From positions 1 through 13,315 of the forward strand of contig JAISSA010000034.1 in NCBI GenBank assembly GCA_031273365.1: 13,315 nucleotides of DNA, given 5' to 3'. The notes beneath the pieces were generated by a model, which did not search any database, was not told the DNA's origin, and saw only the letters and a list, made by a program, of their open reading frames with translations. Position numbers and translations under genes: made by a program. Positions within the stretch are counted from its first letter, which is position 1. Each line of letters opens with the position of its first letter. Of this stretch, positions 1 to 8,626 are shown piece by piece. This stretch comes from Synergistaceae bacterium (GTDB lineage Bacteria; Synergistota; Synergistia; Synergistales; Aminobacteriaceae).

Positions 1-117
1 CTGCGTCGCCAGACACTTCGTGATCGCCGCCGTCAGCGTCGTCTTCCCGTGGTCGATATGTCCGATCGTGCCGATGTTCAAATGCGGCTTGTTACGATCA
101 AATTTTTCCTTCGCCAT
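1..117 (-). CDS. tuf: Elongation factor Tu, N-terminal fragment (partial)
   Basis: EF-Tu is the GTPase that delivers aminoacyl-tRNA to the ribosomal A site. Only the first 39 codons are present; the gene runs off the left edge. The translation starts MAKEKFDRNKPHLNIGTIG and continues with the G1 loop HIDHGKTTLT, the normal N-terminus of bacterial EF-Tu. ATG is at 117-115, preceded by an AGGAGG Shine-Dalgarno about ten bases upstream. It is the last visible gene of the str operon, 136 bases after fusA on the same strand. Identity is secure; copy number (tufA or tufB) cannot be told. Confidence 0.96.
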   Translation of the reverse strand, partial: MAKEKFDRNKPHLNIGTIGHIDHGKTTLTAAITKCLATQ

Positions 118-253
118 AACTCGATTCCCTCCTGTAAATTTTGTGCATTCTTCTTTAAAATATTACCCGTAAAAACGCCTCTGCAAAACGTTCTCCCCGA
201 CAAACGCTTCCTGATCCTAAAAATGCTCACTGATCCTGAAAACACCGCCCGCC

Positions 254-2311
<2,058 letters not shown>

Positions 2312-2317
2312 AAACCG

Positions 2318-2322
2318 CACCT
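2318..2322 (-). promoter_or_regulatory. Shine-Dalgarno that decides the fusA start
   Basis: AGGTG on the minus strand lies six bases before the TTG at 2311-2309. The other candidates, GTG at 2320 and TTG at 2341, lack a well-spaced purine-rich site. This is the main reason for choosing the TTG. Confidence 0.5.
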
Positions 2323-2415
2323 GCCTGCAACAGCATTCCAAAACGCTTTCGATTTTAACGATAAGGACCTGGATGAGCTGTCCAAATTAAAACTCCGCTA
2401 TGCGAAGATTTGTCG

Positions 2416-2886
2416 TTACCAGCGATAATGGGCAAACGCCCTGTTTGCCTCTGCCATTTTATGGGTGTCTTCACGCTTCTTGATCGAACTGCCCTCGTTT
2501 TTGCAGGCATCCATCAGCTCGCGCATAAGACGTTCCGACATGGGCATCCCCTTCCGCGAACGCGCATAGGAGACGATCCAGCGGATTGAAAGGAGCTGTC
2601 CCCTCTCCGGCGTAACTTCCACGGGAACCTGATAGGTGGCGCCGCCGACGCGACGGGGACGCACCTCGATCTGGGGGGCGACGTTGGTCATGGCCTTCTC
2701 GAAAACTTCAAAAGGCTGCACGCCAAGCTTTTCCGCCGCTCCGTCCAGAGCGTTGTAAAGAATTTTCTCCGCGATGCTCTTCTTGCCGCCCTTCATCAGG
2801 GTGGCGATAAACTTCGCAACAGCCTGATTTCCAAAGCGCGTGTCCGGGATAACTTCCCGCTTTCTCACATGTCCCTTACGAGGCAC
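2416..2886 (-). CDS. rpsG: 30S ribosomal protein S7
   Basis: S7 is a primary 16S rRNA-binding protein that nucleates assembly of the 30S head and lines the E site; in several bacteria it is the translational repressor of its operon. The 156-residue product has the usual length and features: a basic N-terminus MPRKGHVRKR, the DTRFGN motif, PQIEVRPRRVGGATYQVPVEV in the core, and C-terminal KMAEANRAFAHYRW. The start is GTG at 2886-2884 with GGAGGGG seven bases upstream. It lies 15 bases after rpsL, so the two are surely cotranscribed. Confidence 0.97.
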   Translation of the reverse strand: MPRKGHVRKREVIPDTRFGNQAVAKFIATLMKGGKKSIAEKILYNALDGAAEKLGVQPFEVFEKAMTNVAPQIEVRPRRVGGATYQVPVEVTPERGQLLSIRWIVSYARSRKGMPMSERLMRELMDACKNEGSSIKKREDTHKMAEANRAFAHYRW

Positions 2887-2901
2887 AGTAAAACCCCTCC
2901 C

Positions 2902-3276
2902 TTATGCTTTTGGTTTGCGCGCACCGTACTTCGACCGACTGCGCTTCCTTTTTTCCACTCCACCGCAGTCAAGCGTGCCGCGCACAATGTGATAACGCAC
3001 ACCGGGAAGGTCCTTCACACGTCCTCCGCGAACGAGAACCACGGAATGTTCCTGCAGGTTGTGTCCAATCCCGGGAATATAAGAGGTTATCTCTATTCCG
3101 TTGGTAAGACGAACACGCGCGACCTTTCTCAAAGCCGAATTTGGCTTCTTGGGCGTCACGGTATAGACCCTCGTGCACACGCCCCTCCTTGCAGGGTTTC
3201 CCTGGAGCGCCGGAGAGTCGCTTTTGCTCCGTTTCTCCGCACGTCCGTTGCGAACAAGCTGATTGATTGTCGGCAC
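2902..3276 (-). CDS. rpsL: 30S ribosomal protein S12
   Basis: S12 sits at the decoding centre and controls translational accuracy. The 124 residues match the family throughout, including TPKKPNSALRKVARVRL and GGRVKDLPGVRYHIVRG. The two lysines where streptomycin-resistance changes usually arise (in PKKPNS and GGRVKDLPG) are wild type, so streptomycin sensitivity at this target is inferred. The start is GTG at 3276-3274, with an AGGAGG Shine-Dalgarno eight bases upstream. It follows the L7Ae-like gene by 61 bases and precedes rpsG by 15. Confidence 0.98.
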   Translation of the reverse strand: MPTINQLVRNGRAEKRSKSDSPALQGNPARRGVCTRVYTVTPKKPNSALRKVARVRLTNGIEITSYIPGIGHNLQEHSVVLVRGGRVKDLPGVRYHIVRGTLDCGGVEKRKRSRSKYGARKPKA

Positions 3277-3337
3277 AGAATCTCCTCCTTCTAATATTTG
3301 CTCATTCTGAATTTGTTCAACACATCTATTCCGAGTT

Positions 3338-3589
3338 TCAGGTCCGCCGAAGCAACCCCGCCACGGCGGCCGATCTGTCTATGGCACAGGCGCGACCCAG
3401 CTTCAGTTTTGAATCGACCCTTTCCACCTCGACGCCCATGGTCTCCGCGCTCTCCGCCAGGCCCTCGATGACCGACGCGTCGCTGTCGAGGGCAACAAAC
3501 AGCTTTTTCAGGGTTTTCTTCTCCAAAGCACGACGAACTTCCCTTTCACCAACAACTCTCTCCGCCACAGCCAACTCGTTTAAAGGCAT
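3338..3589 (-). CDS. rplGB: L7Ae/L30e-family ribosomal protein-like (YbxF/RplGB type)
   Basis: A small 83-residue protein of the L7Ae/L30e/S12e/Gadd45 family, whose members bind kink-turn RNA. Seen: an N-terminal helical half with VRRALEKKTLKKLFVALDSDAS, then the signature KLGRACAIDRSAAVAG that matches the Bacillus YbxF family LGKACGI region. In Firmicutes this gene lies just before rpsL, as here, which supports the call. ATG at 3589 has AGGGGG eight bases upstream. It is the first gene after the str promoter at 3625-3652. Exact ribosomal role in bacteria is not settled; family assignment is firm. Confidence 0.88.
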   Translation of the reverse strand: MPLNELAVAERVVGEREVRRALEKKTLKKLFVALDSDASVIEGLAESAETMGVEVERVDSKLKLGRACAIDRSAAVAGLLRRT

Positions 3590-3624
3590 AAAAATACCCC
3601 CTGTGTACAGGACACGGGCGGGAT

Positions 3625-3652
3625 ATTATCAAAAAAAATTGTCCTCTGTCAA
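3625..3652 (-). promoter_or_regulatory. Sigma-70-type promoter of the str operon
   Basis: On the minus strand TTGACA (3652-3647, perfect -35) is followed after 16 bases by GATAAT (3630-3625, five of six for -10). The spacer carries a run of eight T. Predicted transcription would begin near 3618, leaving a leader of roughly 30 bases before the rplGB-like ATG. Position, strand and strength fit a promoter for the ribosomal protein and elongation factor genes. Confidence 0.8.
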
Positions 3653-3736
3653 GCAAAAACGGAAAGATTTTCGAAGAAAAATCAAATCGTTCCACAGATA
3701 TTCTTCATACTTGATAAAATCATTCATATTAAAATT

Positions 3737-3776
3737 AATGTCAACAGCTTAAAACCAATGTCAACAGCTTAAAACC
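3737..3776 (+). repeat. Perfect tandem duplication, 20 bp x 2
   Basis: The 20-base unit AATGTCAACAGCTTAAAACC occurs twice head to tail (3737-3756 and 3757-3776) with no mismatch. The same unit, with changes, begins the repeat at 11824 (AATGTGAACAG), so it is the left end of the hairpin repeat, duplicated here. On the minus strand each unit carries a TTGACA, but no good -10 follows. Confidence 0.9.
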
Positions 3777-3830
3777 ATGGGGCTCTGCCCCATACCCCGC
3801 AGGGGACTTGTCCCCTGACCCCGTTAATTT
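3757..3830 (+). repeat. Intergenic hairpin repeat, copy A (overlaps rlmN stop)
   Basis: The core has GGGGC-TCT-GCCCC (3779-3791) and CAGGGGA-CTTG-TCCCCTG (3800-3817), followed by ACCCCGTTAATTT. The same blocks in the same order occur at 6415-6497 and 11824-11931. This copy is shorter in the middle and lacks the A5 and T5 tracts of the other two. Its right end runs into rlmN: the rlmN stop (3826-3824) lies inside the conserved CCCCGTTAATTT block. No inverted right end is visible, so the copy is probably truncated. Confidence 0.85.
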
Positions 3831-4873
3831 GCCGCCGCCAGCTGCCCGCAGGCCGCGAGGATATCCGTCCCCTTCTCCCGCCTCTTCTCGAACTCGATCC
3901 TGAGCTCCGTCAGCGCGGCGCAGAACGCCCTTACGCGTCCTTCCGGGGACCGTCTCAACTCCTCCGTCCCCGGACCGCGGGAAATGGGGTTCCATGGAAT
4001 GATGTTGACGTAGACGCCAAGTCCGTCCAGCAGGGCGGCCATCTCATATGCGAGCTGAGGGTCGTCGTTGAGCCCGTCGATCAGGGTATACTCGATGGTG
4101 ATCCGCTCGCCCGTCCGCTTTTTATAATAGCGCATCGCCTCGACCAGAGCGGACAGGGGATAGCGCCGGTTGACGGGCATCAGTTTGCCGCGCAGCGCGT
4201 CGTTGGGGGCGTGCAGCGACACGGAGAGGCGGACGGGCACCTCGAAATCCGCGAGGTCCAGTATGCCCGGGACGATGCCCGACGTGGAGACGGTGATGTG
4301 CCGCCCCCCGAGGTTACGCATTTTGGGGTGGTTCAGAATGCGAATGCTCTCGAAAACGTTCCTGGCGTTCAGCAGAGGCTCCCCCATGCCCATGAAGACG
4401 ACGTTGCCGACGTCCTTTCCCAGGCGCTGCTCCATAAGCAGAAAATGCCCCGTGATCTCTCCGACGGACATGTCGCGAACGTAGCCGGACTGCCCGGTCG
4501 CGCAGAAGATGCAGTCCAGAGGACAGCCGATCTGGCTGGAAAGGCAGGCCGTCGTGTGCCCGCCATGATCCAGCAGAACGGACTCCATTTGACTGCCGTC
4601 CTCCATCCGCCACAGGTATTTACGCGTTCCGTCCCTCGACTGCTGCGTCTTTATCTGGATGGGAACCTTCAGCGGAGACTCGTAGATCAGCCTGTCCCGA
4701 AGCGTCTTCGACAGGTTCGTCATCGCGTGGGGATCGAAGACCTTTTTCGCATAGATCCACTGACAGATCTGGTCGGCTCTGAAACGGGGCTCTTTCCAGA
4801 CCTCCGTAACCACTTTTTCCCAGTCTTCGTACGACAGAGCGAGAGCATCGTACACTCCGTTTTCCATTTTCAT
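3824..4873 (-). CDS. rlmN: Dual-specificity 23S rRNA (A2503) / tRNA (A37) methyltransferase RlmN
   Basis: RlmN is a radical-SAM enzyme that adds a C2-methyl group to A2503 of 23S rRNA and A37 of some tRNAs. The 349-residue product has the 4Fe-4S cluster cysteines in the CxxxCxxC motif (C117, C121, C124), the preceding conserved C110, the SAM-binding GMGEPLLN at about 162-169, and the C-terminal methyl-carrying cysteine in DILAACGQL (C342). Presence of both C110 and C342 supports full activity. ATG at 4873 has GGAG eight bases upstream; ATG at 4867 is a possible second start. The stop codon lies within hairpin repeat copy A. It is divergent from the kinase gene at 5040 and lies upstream of the str operon with its own spacing of over 200 bases. 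Confidence 0.96.
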   Translation of the reverse strand: MKMENGVYDALALSYEDWEKVVTEVWKEPRFRADQICQWIYAKKVFDPHAMTNLSKTLRDRLIYESPLKVPIQIKTQQSRDGTRKYLWRMEDGSQMESVLLDHGGHTTACLSSQIGCPLDCIFCATGQSGYVRDMSVGEITGHFLLMEQRLGKDVGNVVFMGMGEPLLNARNVFESIRILNHPKMRNLGGRHITVSTSGIVPGILDLADFEVPVRLSVSLHAPNDALRGKLMPVNRRYPLSALVEAMRYYKKRTGERITIEYTLIDGLNDDPQLAYEMAALLDGLGVYVNIIPWNPISRGPGTEELRRSPEGRVRAFCAALTELRIEFEKRREKGTDILAACGQLAAAN

Positions 4874-4917
4874 ATCTCCAGCTCCTTCGTCCCCGTTCCT
4901 CTTACCTGAAAATCTTT

Positions 4918-4957
4918 TTGTCCAAACCTCTTAAATTTTCGATACAATAGATACAAT
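4918..4957 (+). promoter_or_regulatory. Candidate promoter of the histidine kinase gene, tandem -10 boxes
   Basis: GATACAATA is repeated exactly in tandem (4941-4949, 4950-4958), giving two TACAAT -10-like hexamers (4943-4948 and 4952-4957). TTGTCC at 4918-4923 could be a -35, though 19 bases from the first TACAAT is long. It lies in the divergent gap with rlmN, about 85 bases before the kinase ATG. The -35 is the weak point. Confidence 0.4.
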
Positions 4958-5039
4958 AAGAGAAAGGGCATGGCATCCATTATAACAGCGATCACCTCCC
5001 GATGGATCGTCCTGTATTCCATGAACGAGGTGAGACGCA

Positions 5040-6404
5040 ATGCGGCGGGACAGTCAGATGATGGAGACGATGATGCCCCTTCAGGAACGCGGGGCGCTGA
5101 AGTGTATTCTTGCGGGTTTTTCCGTTCTCCTGCTGGGGCTGGCCGTTCTTTATTACGGTAATTTATACGTGACCTATATCATAGCGCGCCTCAGCAACAG
5201 AGACTTCGGCCCCATGCTGTTTGGAACCACTTTCAGTGTTCTGGTGCATGGAGTTCAGGTGCTGCTGCTGCTGCTGGCCTGGGATCTGATCGGCAAGGGC
5301 GCCGGCTCTTACTTTGGCCGCGCGGAAGTTTTCGTCAGCATCACCTTTTCCGTCGTCGGCATATGGCTGAGCTGGGTCGTATTTCCTCTCATCCATCCGT
5401 TTTTTTCCTATACCTTTCCCTTAAGGATTTATATCGTCCTCCTTCTTCTCGCCCTTCTCGAGCTCCTGACTTTGCAGGTCGAGAACTGGGTCGACAAGGG
5501 GGCGGCCATGCTGCTCTGGGTCTATTCATTTCAAAGCCTCGAACTGCTGCCCGTTTTTCCCACGAAGTCGAAGGCCCTGTCCAGCCTGTTCGAGGGCATG
5601 TACCACACCAGCGAGGAAGTCGCCATCGCCAGCATGGCGGGAATGGCCCTGTTTTTGAGCTTTATGGCCGGCGCCATGACGTCGACCTGGCTTCTGGCTC
5701 GCTACTCCATCCGCCTGGGACAGGTGCGGCAGTTGTGGCAGTACGCGCCGCGCCGGAAGTCCGAACGGGAAGAGGGCCTGCGCGAGGTCAACATGGTGGA
5801 CATGAGAAGCCTCGTCCACGACCTTCGGAACCCTCTTGCCGCCATCAAGGGCATGGCGCTGCTGCTTCATCAGGGCGAAGGCGAAGAAAAGGAAAAAGCG
5901 GAGGTGACGCTCAGGGCGGCGAATTATATGGAGCGGATGATCAACGAGATTCTTTACGAGGACCGCCGCAACCCCGTCGTCGTCGAGAAATTCTTCGACA
6001 GCCTGGAGCAGCACATCCGCCCCTTCCCCTGGGGAGAGTACGTCGCCGTAACGGTCAGCCCCGACGCCCGCCAGGCGACGCTCTCGCTCAACGAGATACG
6101 CTTCATGAGGGCGATTTTGAACGTCCTGGACAACGCGTGGAGAGCCAACAGAATGACCGGCGCCCGGGACATCGACCTCTTCGTTCGCCTCAATGCCCGG
6201 TTCGTCGAAATCGAAATTCTGGACCACGGGCCAGGGTACACCCCTCTGTCTCAGAAGTCCGGCTGGGGGTCGACGGGGCTGGGACTGGCCTTCACCCGAA
6301 AGGTCGTCATCGCGCACAACGGAACCCTTCTTCTCTCCCAGCGCACCGACGGCACGAACGGCGCCAGCGTTCTGATCACCATTCCCCTCGAAAAGACCGC
6401 CTGA
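5040..6404 (+). CDS. Membrane sensor histidine kinase (orphan)
   Basis: A 454-residue two-component sensor. The N-terminal half (about 24-221) holds some six hydrophobic segments, near 24-45, 65-85, 96-118, 126-147, 155-172 and 196-221, so the sensory part is mostly in the membrane with no large extracytoplasmic loop. The cytoplasmic kinase follows: H-box LVHDLRNPLAAIKG with phospho-acceptor H260, N-box NVLDNAWRAN (361-370), G1 DHGPG (395-399), and G2 GSTGLGL (410-416). All catalytic motifs are present, so it should autophosphorylate. The ATG at 5040 has a strong GAGGTGA six bases upstream. No response regulator lies beside it in the window, so partner and signal are unknown. It is convergent with dedA across hairpin repeat copy B. 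The membrane domain is not one I recognise. Confidence 0.88.
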   Translation: MRRDSQMMETMMPLQERGALKCILAGFSVLLLGLAVLYYGNLYVTYIIARLSNRDFGPMLFGTTFSVLVHGVQVLLLLLAWDLIGKGAGSYFGRAEVFVSITFSVVGIWLSWVVFPLIHPFFSYTFPLRIYIVLLLLALLELLTLQVENWVDKGAAMLLWVYSFQSLELLPVFPTKSKALSSLFEGMYHTSEEVAIASMAGMALFLSFMAGAMTSTWLLARYSIRLGQVRQLWQYAPRRKSEREEGLREVNMVDMRSLVHDLRNPLAAIKGMALLLHQGEGEEKEKAEVTLRAANYMERMINEILYEDRRNPVVVEKFFDSLEQHIRPFPWGEYVAVTVSPDARQATLSLNEIRFMRAILNVLDNAWRANRMTGARDIDLFVRLNARFVEIEILDHGPGYTPLSQKSGWGSTGLGLAFTRKVVIAHNGTLLLSQRTDGTNGASVLITIPLEKTA

Positions 6405-6414
6405 GGGAGGCGTT

Positions 6415-6497
6415 TTACGTCATTAGATTATGGGGCTCCGCCCCTCGGCAAAAACCCCGCAGGGGATTTTTCCCAGTCCCCTGACCCCGTCAACTTT
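6415..6497 (+). repeat. Intergenic hairpin repeat, copy B
   Basis: It has the same block order as copies A and C: GGGGC-TCC-GCCCC (6432-6444), A5-CCCC-GCA-GGGG-A-T5 (6450-6471), and CAGGGGA (6460-6466) able to pair with TCCCCTG (6477-6483), then ACCCCGTCAACTTT. The left end TACGTCATTAG (6416-6426) matches AATGTCAACAG of copy A at seven of eleven positions. It fills most of the gap between the convergent kinase and dedA genes. Confidence 0.85.
6450..6471. terminator. Candidate bidirectional intrinsic terminator inside repeat copy B
   Basis: A5-CCCC, loop GCA, GGGG-A-T5: a four G:C pair stem extended by A:T pairs with one bulged A. Read in either direction, the G:C stem is followed by a run of U. 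It lies between convergent genes, where a two-way terminator is expected. The short G:C stem lowers confidence. Confidence 0.5.
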
Positions 6498-6542
6498 CTT
6501 CGCATTCATTGTGAAGCGCCAATTCAACGGGGTTCTCAGGGG
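6478..6542. repeat. Long imperfect inverted repeat before the dedA stop
   Basis: CCCCTGA-CCCCGT (6478-6490) pairs with ACGGGG (6527-6532) and TCAGGGG (6536-6542), with a three-base bulge on the right arm. The right arm, from AATTCAACGGGG onward, looks like an inverted partial copy of the repeat's own right end. It ends three bases before the dedA stop codon (6548-6546). It could help end dedA transcription or protect the mRNA 3' end. Confidence 0.65.
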
Positions 6543-6545
6543 CGA

Positions 6546-7280
6546 TCAGAGCTTTTTTTCGTTATCCTCCCGCCCCGCCCTCTTTCGAGTCATGAAGCGA
6601 TAGCGGAGCAGATAGCCCCCGGCCAGGAGGACGGCGACCGCGACGCAGGCAAACGTCAGAACGTGAAGGTAGCGCTCGAGGAGCTCCTGATGTTCGCCCA
6701 GCAGGTAGCCGGTCAGGGTCAGAACCACGACCCACAGCCCCGCTCCCAGCGAGGTATAGAAGATGAACCGTCCCGGATGCATCCGCGTCACGCCGGCGGG
6801 AAGCGATATGTACTGCCGAATCACCGGGAGCAGACGCCCCACCAGAGTACTGATGTGTCCGTGACGTTCGAAAAAGACGTCCGCTTTTTCCAGCGACTCG
6901 CGCGACACAAAAAAGTACCTGCCGTACTTTAAAAGGAAGGGTCTGCCGAAGCGGGCCGCAAACCAGTAGTTGAAAACCGCGCCGAGGATGCTGCCGCCGA
7001 TGCCGGACGCGATCACCGCCTGGAAGGACATCTCCCCCCGCCAGGCGAGGTATCCGGCGGGAGGCAGAACGACCTCGCTGGGGAACGGGAAGAACGACGA
7101 CTCCAGAAACATCAGCGCGACGACGCCCGCGTAGCCCAGCCGTCCAATCGTCTCCACCAGCCATTGCGTGATGCTCCTGATAAACGCGATCAGAGCGCCG
7201 AGGTTCCAGAGCAGCCCCGCCCCCGCGGCAATGACCGCAAGAGCCGCGAGGATCAGGAAGCGCTTTTGTCTTTCCGTCAT
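6546..7280 (-). CDS. DedA-family (SNARE-associated/VTT) integral membrane protein
   Basis: DedA proteins are small inner-membrane proteins; characterised members act in lipid scrambling or carrier recycling, and in proton-motive-force and envelope homeostasis. About 244 residues, the usual size. Seen: an N-terminal membrane helix (about 7-28), the family motif FLESSFFPFPSEVVLPPAG with its acidic and proline residues, GAVFNYWFAARFGR, then FFERHGHISTLVGRLLPVIRQ with the conserved arginines, a GLW-containing helix and a last hydrophobic helix before a basic tail. I chose ATG at 7280, which shares one base with the dapF stop (TGATG); GTG at 7289 would add three residues. The overlap implies translational coupling to dapF. 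Family is clear; substrate is not known. Confidence 0.9.
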   Translation of the reverse strand: MTERQKRFLILAALAVIAAGAGLLWNLGALIAFIRSITQWLVETIGRLGYAGVVALMFLESSFFPFPSEVVLPPAGYLAWRGEMSFQAVIASGIGGSILGAVFNYWFAARFGRPFLLKYGRYFFVSRESLEKADVFFERHGHISTLVGRLLPVIRQYISLPAGVTRMHPGRFIFYTSLGAGLWVVVLTLTGYLLGEHQELLERYLHVLTFACVAVAVLLAGGYLLRYRFMTRKRAGREDNEKKL

Positions 7281-8158
7281 CACAGCCACGCGTCCTCGAA
7301 AATTTCGCCCTCGGCGACGAGCGCCGTTTCGCCCTTCAGCCAGGCGCGGCAGGCGCGGCCGGGCACGAAGCTCAACCGAACTTCGCTGGTCCCCCCGGGG
7401 TTGTGCACGCGAAAGGTCACAGCCTCAGCGTTCATTTCAATCTTTCTGACGACCGCTGTCGCGACAGCGACGGCGACGCAGCCCGTTCCACAGGATTCCG
7501 TCAAATCCTCGACACCCCTTTCATAAGTAACCGCCCAAATTTCGTTCTCCGAAAGCACCTGCGCGAAGGACACGTTGGCCCCCTCGGGAAAACGCGAAAA
7601 GTCGTGCGAGACCTCGCGCCCGACCAGGGTCTTCGCCTCCGCGCTCAGGCTCTCGCAGTCCTCCGGGAAAAGCACGCAGTGGGGAACCCCGACCGTCAGA
7701 AAAACGAAGGGAAACTCCATACCCTGCGCCCTCAGTTTCTGCCCGAAAACCAGAGCCCCTTCCGCGAGGTTCTGCTCCCCCATGTCCAGCTCCGCGCAGG
7801 GCGGCTCGACCGTCGCCCGCATCGGGCCGGCGGGGGTCGTAAAACACATGGAAGCGCCCGCCAGCTTTTTTTCGAAGGCGTACCGGGCGAGGGCGCGCGC
7901 TCCGTTGCCGCACATCTCCCCCTCGCTGCCGTCGGAGTTGAAGATGCGCATCGCGAAGTCCGCCCGCGCCTCCAGCCGGCGTTCCGCCCTCTCGACGACA
8001 AGCAGCCCGTCCGCGCCGATCGAAAATTTCCTGCGGCACAGAAGCCGGGCGAAGCGGGACAGGTCCTCCGTCGTGTGACGCGACTCCATGTTGTCGATGA
8101 CGATGAAGTCGTTTCCATTGCCGTGCATTTTTGCAAACTTCAGGTTGAGAGCGTTCAA
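7280..8158 (-). CDS. dapF: Diaminopimelate epimerase
   Basis: DapF is a cofactor-independent epimerase turning LL- into meso-diaminopimelate, the precursor of lysine and of peptidoglycan cross-links. Both catalytic cysteines are present: MCGNGARA (C83) and ESCGTGCVAVA (C223). N-terminal KMHGNGNDF and FSIGADGLL are also typical. I chose TTG at 8158-8156 (MNALNLKFAKMHGNG, 292 residues) because GGAGG lies ten bases upstream and this matches family N-termini. GTG at 8206 has a stronger AGGAGG but only three bases away, and GTG at 8224 has none; both would add an unusual extension. Its stop overlaps the dedA start. It is divergent from the toxin-antitoxin genes and separated by typA from dapB, lysC and dapH. 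Confidence 0.95.
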   Translation of the reverse strand: MNALNLKFAKMHGNGNDFIVIDNMESRHTTEDLSRFARLLCRRKFSIGADGLLVVERAERRLEARADFAMRIFNSDGSEGEMCGNGARALARYAFEKKLAGASMCFTTPAGPMRATVEPPCAELDMGEQNLAEGALVFGQKLRAQGMEFPFVFLTVGVPHCVLFPEDCESLSAEAKTLVGREVSHDFSRFPEGANVSFAQVLSENEIWAVTYERGVEDLTESCGTGCVAVAVATAVVRKIEMNAEAVTFRVHNPGGTSEVRLSFVPGRACRAWLKGETALVAEGEIFEDAWL

Positions 8159-8168
8159 GAGCCGGAAA

Positions 8169-8173
8169 CCTCC
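8169..8173 (-). promoter_or_regulatory. Shine-Dalgarno supporting the TTG start of dapF
   Basis: GGAGG on the minus strand is ten bases before TTG 8158-8156. A second site, AGGAGG, lies further upstream but is only three bases from GTG 8206, which is too close for efficient use. Confidence 0.45.
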
Positions 8174-8296
8174 AGTCCAAAATTTCCCCAAAATCTTCCG
8201 AGGCACATTCCTCCTGAAAGTCACAGGCAGTCATATGAAAACCCCCGGCATTGCAAGACCCAAGTGTAACACAGGCGGTATATTTTAAGCGGCATG

Positions 8297-8322
8297 TTTA
8301 AATAGTTGTAATTTTATTTAAA
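8297..8322. promoter_or_regulatory. Candidate operator of the toxin-antitoxin operon
   Basis: An inverted repeat TTTAAAT (8297-8303), 12 bases, ATTTAAA (8316-8322) spans the -35 and spacer of the promoter. Phd/YefM antitoxins and their toxin complexes bind palindromes over their own promoter, so this is a reasonable site. The sequence is A+T-rich and could arise by chance. Confidence 0.35.
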
Positions 8323-8333
8323 TCAGCTATAAT
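8306..8333 (+). promoter_or_regulatory. Sigma-70-type promoter of the toxin-antitoxin operon
   Basis: TTGTAA (8306-8311) and a perfect TATAAT (8328-8333) are 16 bases apart. Transcription would start near 8340, about 20 bases before the antitoxin ATG. Confidence 0.75.
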
Positions 8334-8361
8334 GACTGAATCGTATGATTGGAGGCTGGCG

Positions 8362-8625
8362 ATGATGGATGTTTTTACTGCCAATGAAGCAAAAAATCGT
8401 TTTGGCGAAGTTCTGCTGAAAAGCCAAAAAGCCCCTGTGCAGGTAACAAGAAGCGGTCGCCCTGTAGCCATGGTCATCTCGATTGAAGACTATAACGCCA
8501 TTGAAGACTTCAAACTGCAATACGTCAGAAATCGCATACAAACGTCTTTAGGCGATATTGAACGAGGAGATCTTGAAGACGGAGAAACTTTTTTCAGAGA
8601 GTTGATGGCCGGCAAGTACGCTTAA
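8362..8625 (+). CDS. Phd/YefM-family antitoxin
   Basis: An 87-residue antitoxin. The N-terminal Phd/YefM DNA-binding fold is recognisable from TANEAKNRFGEVLLKS, VQVTRSGRPVAMVIS and EDYNAIEDF; the C-terminal acidic and aromatic tail (DGETFFRELMAGKYA) is the kind of segment that wraps and blocks a ParE or RelE toxin. ATG at 8362 has GGAGG six bases upstream; a second ATG follows directly. One base separates its stop from the toxin ATG, so the two are translationally coupled. Base composition is visibly A+T-richer than the flanking housekeeping genes, which suggests acquisition by transfer. Confidence 0.9.
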   Translation: MMDVFTANEAKNRFGEVLLKSQKAPVQVTRSGRPVAMVISIEDYNAIEDFKLQYVRNRIQTSLGDIERGDLEDGETFFRELMAGKYA

Positions 8626-8626
8626 A

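Noticed and set aside
157..186. Possible separate tuf promoter (TTGCAG, then TATTTT on the minus strand)
   Set aside because: Only three and four of six bases match at the two boxes; too weak to list. The 136-base gap also has CTGATCCT twice (211-218, 230-237), probably chance.
3714..3764. Two more TTGACA -35 boxes on the minus strand in the tandem repeat
   Set aside because: No acceptable -10 at 15-19 bases for either; they are explained by the repeat unit.
4970..5161. Possible 63-residue leader ORF before the kinase
   Set aside because: No well-spaced Shine-Dalgarno, and the frame runs into the kinase gene as a shadow. The kinase itself has a strong site at its own ATG.
5363..6484. 373-codon frame overlapping the kinase gene
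   Set aside because: Low-complexity Arg, Gly and Pro translation in another frame of an intact histidine kinase.
7521..8234. ATG at 8234 with GGGGG seven bases upstream, opening a frame across dapF
   Set aside because: The first 40 codons look fairly protein-like, but the rest is the shadow of dapF codons. At most a short leader peptide; not supported.
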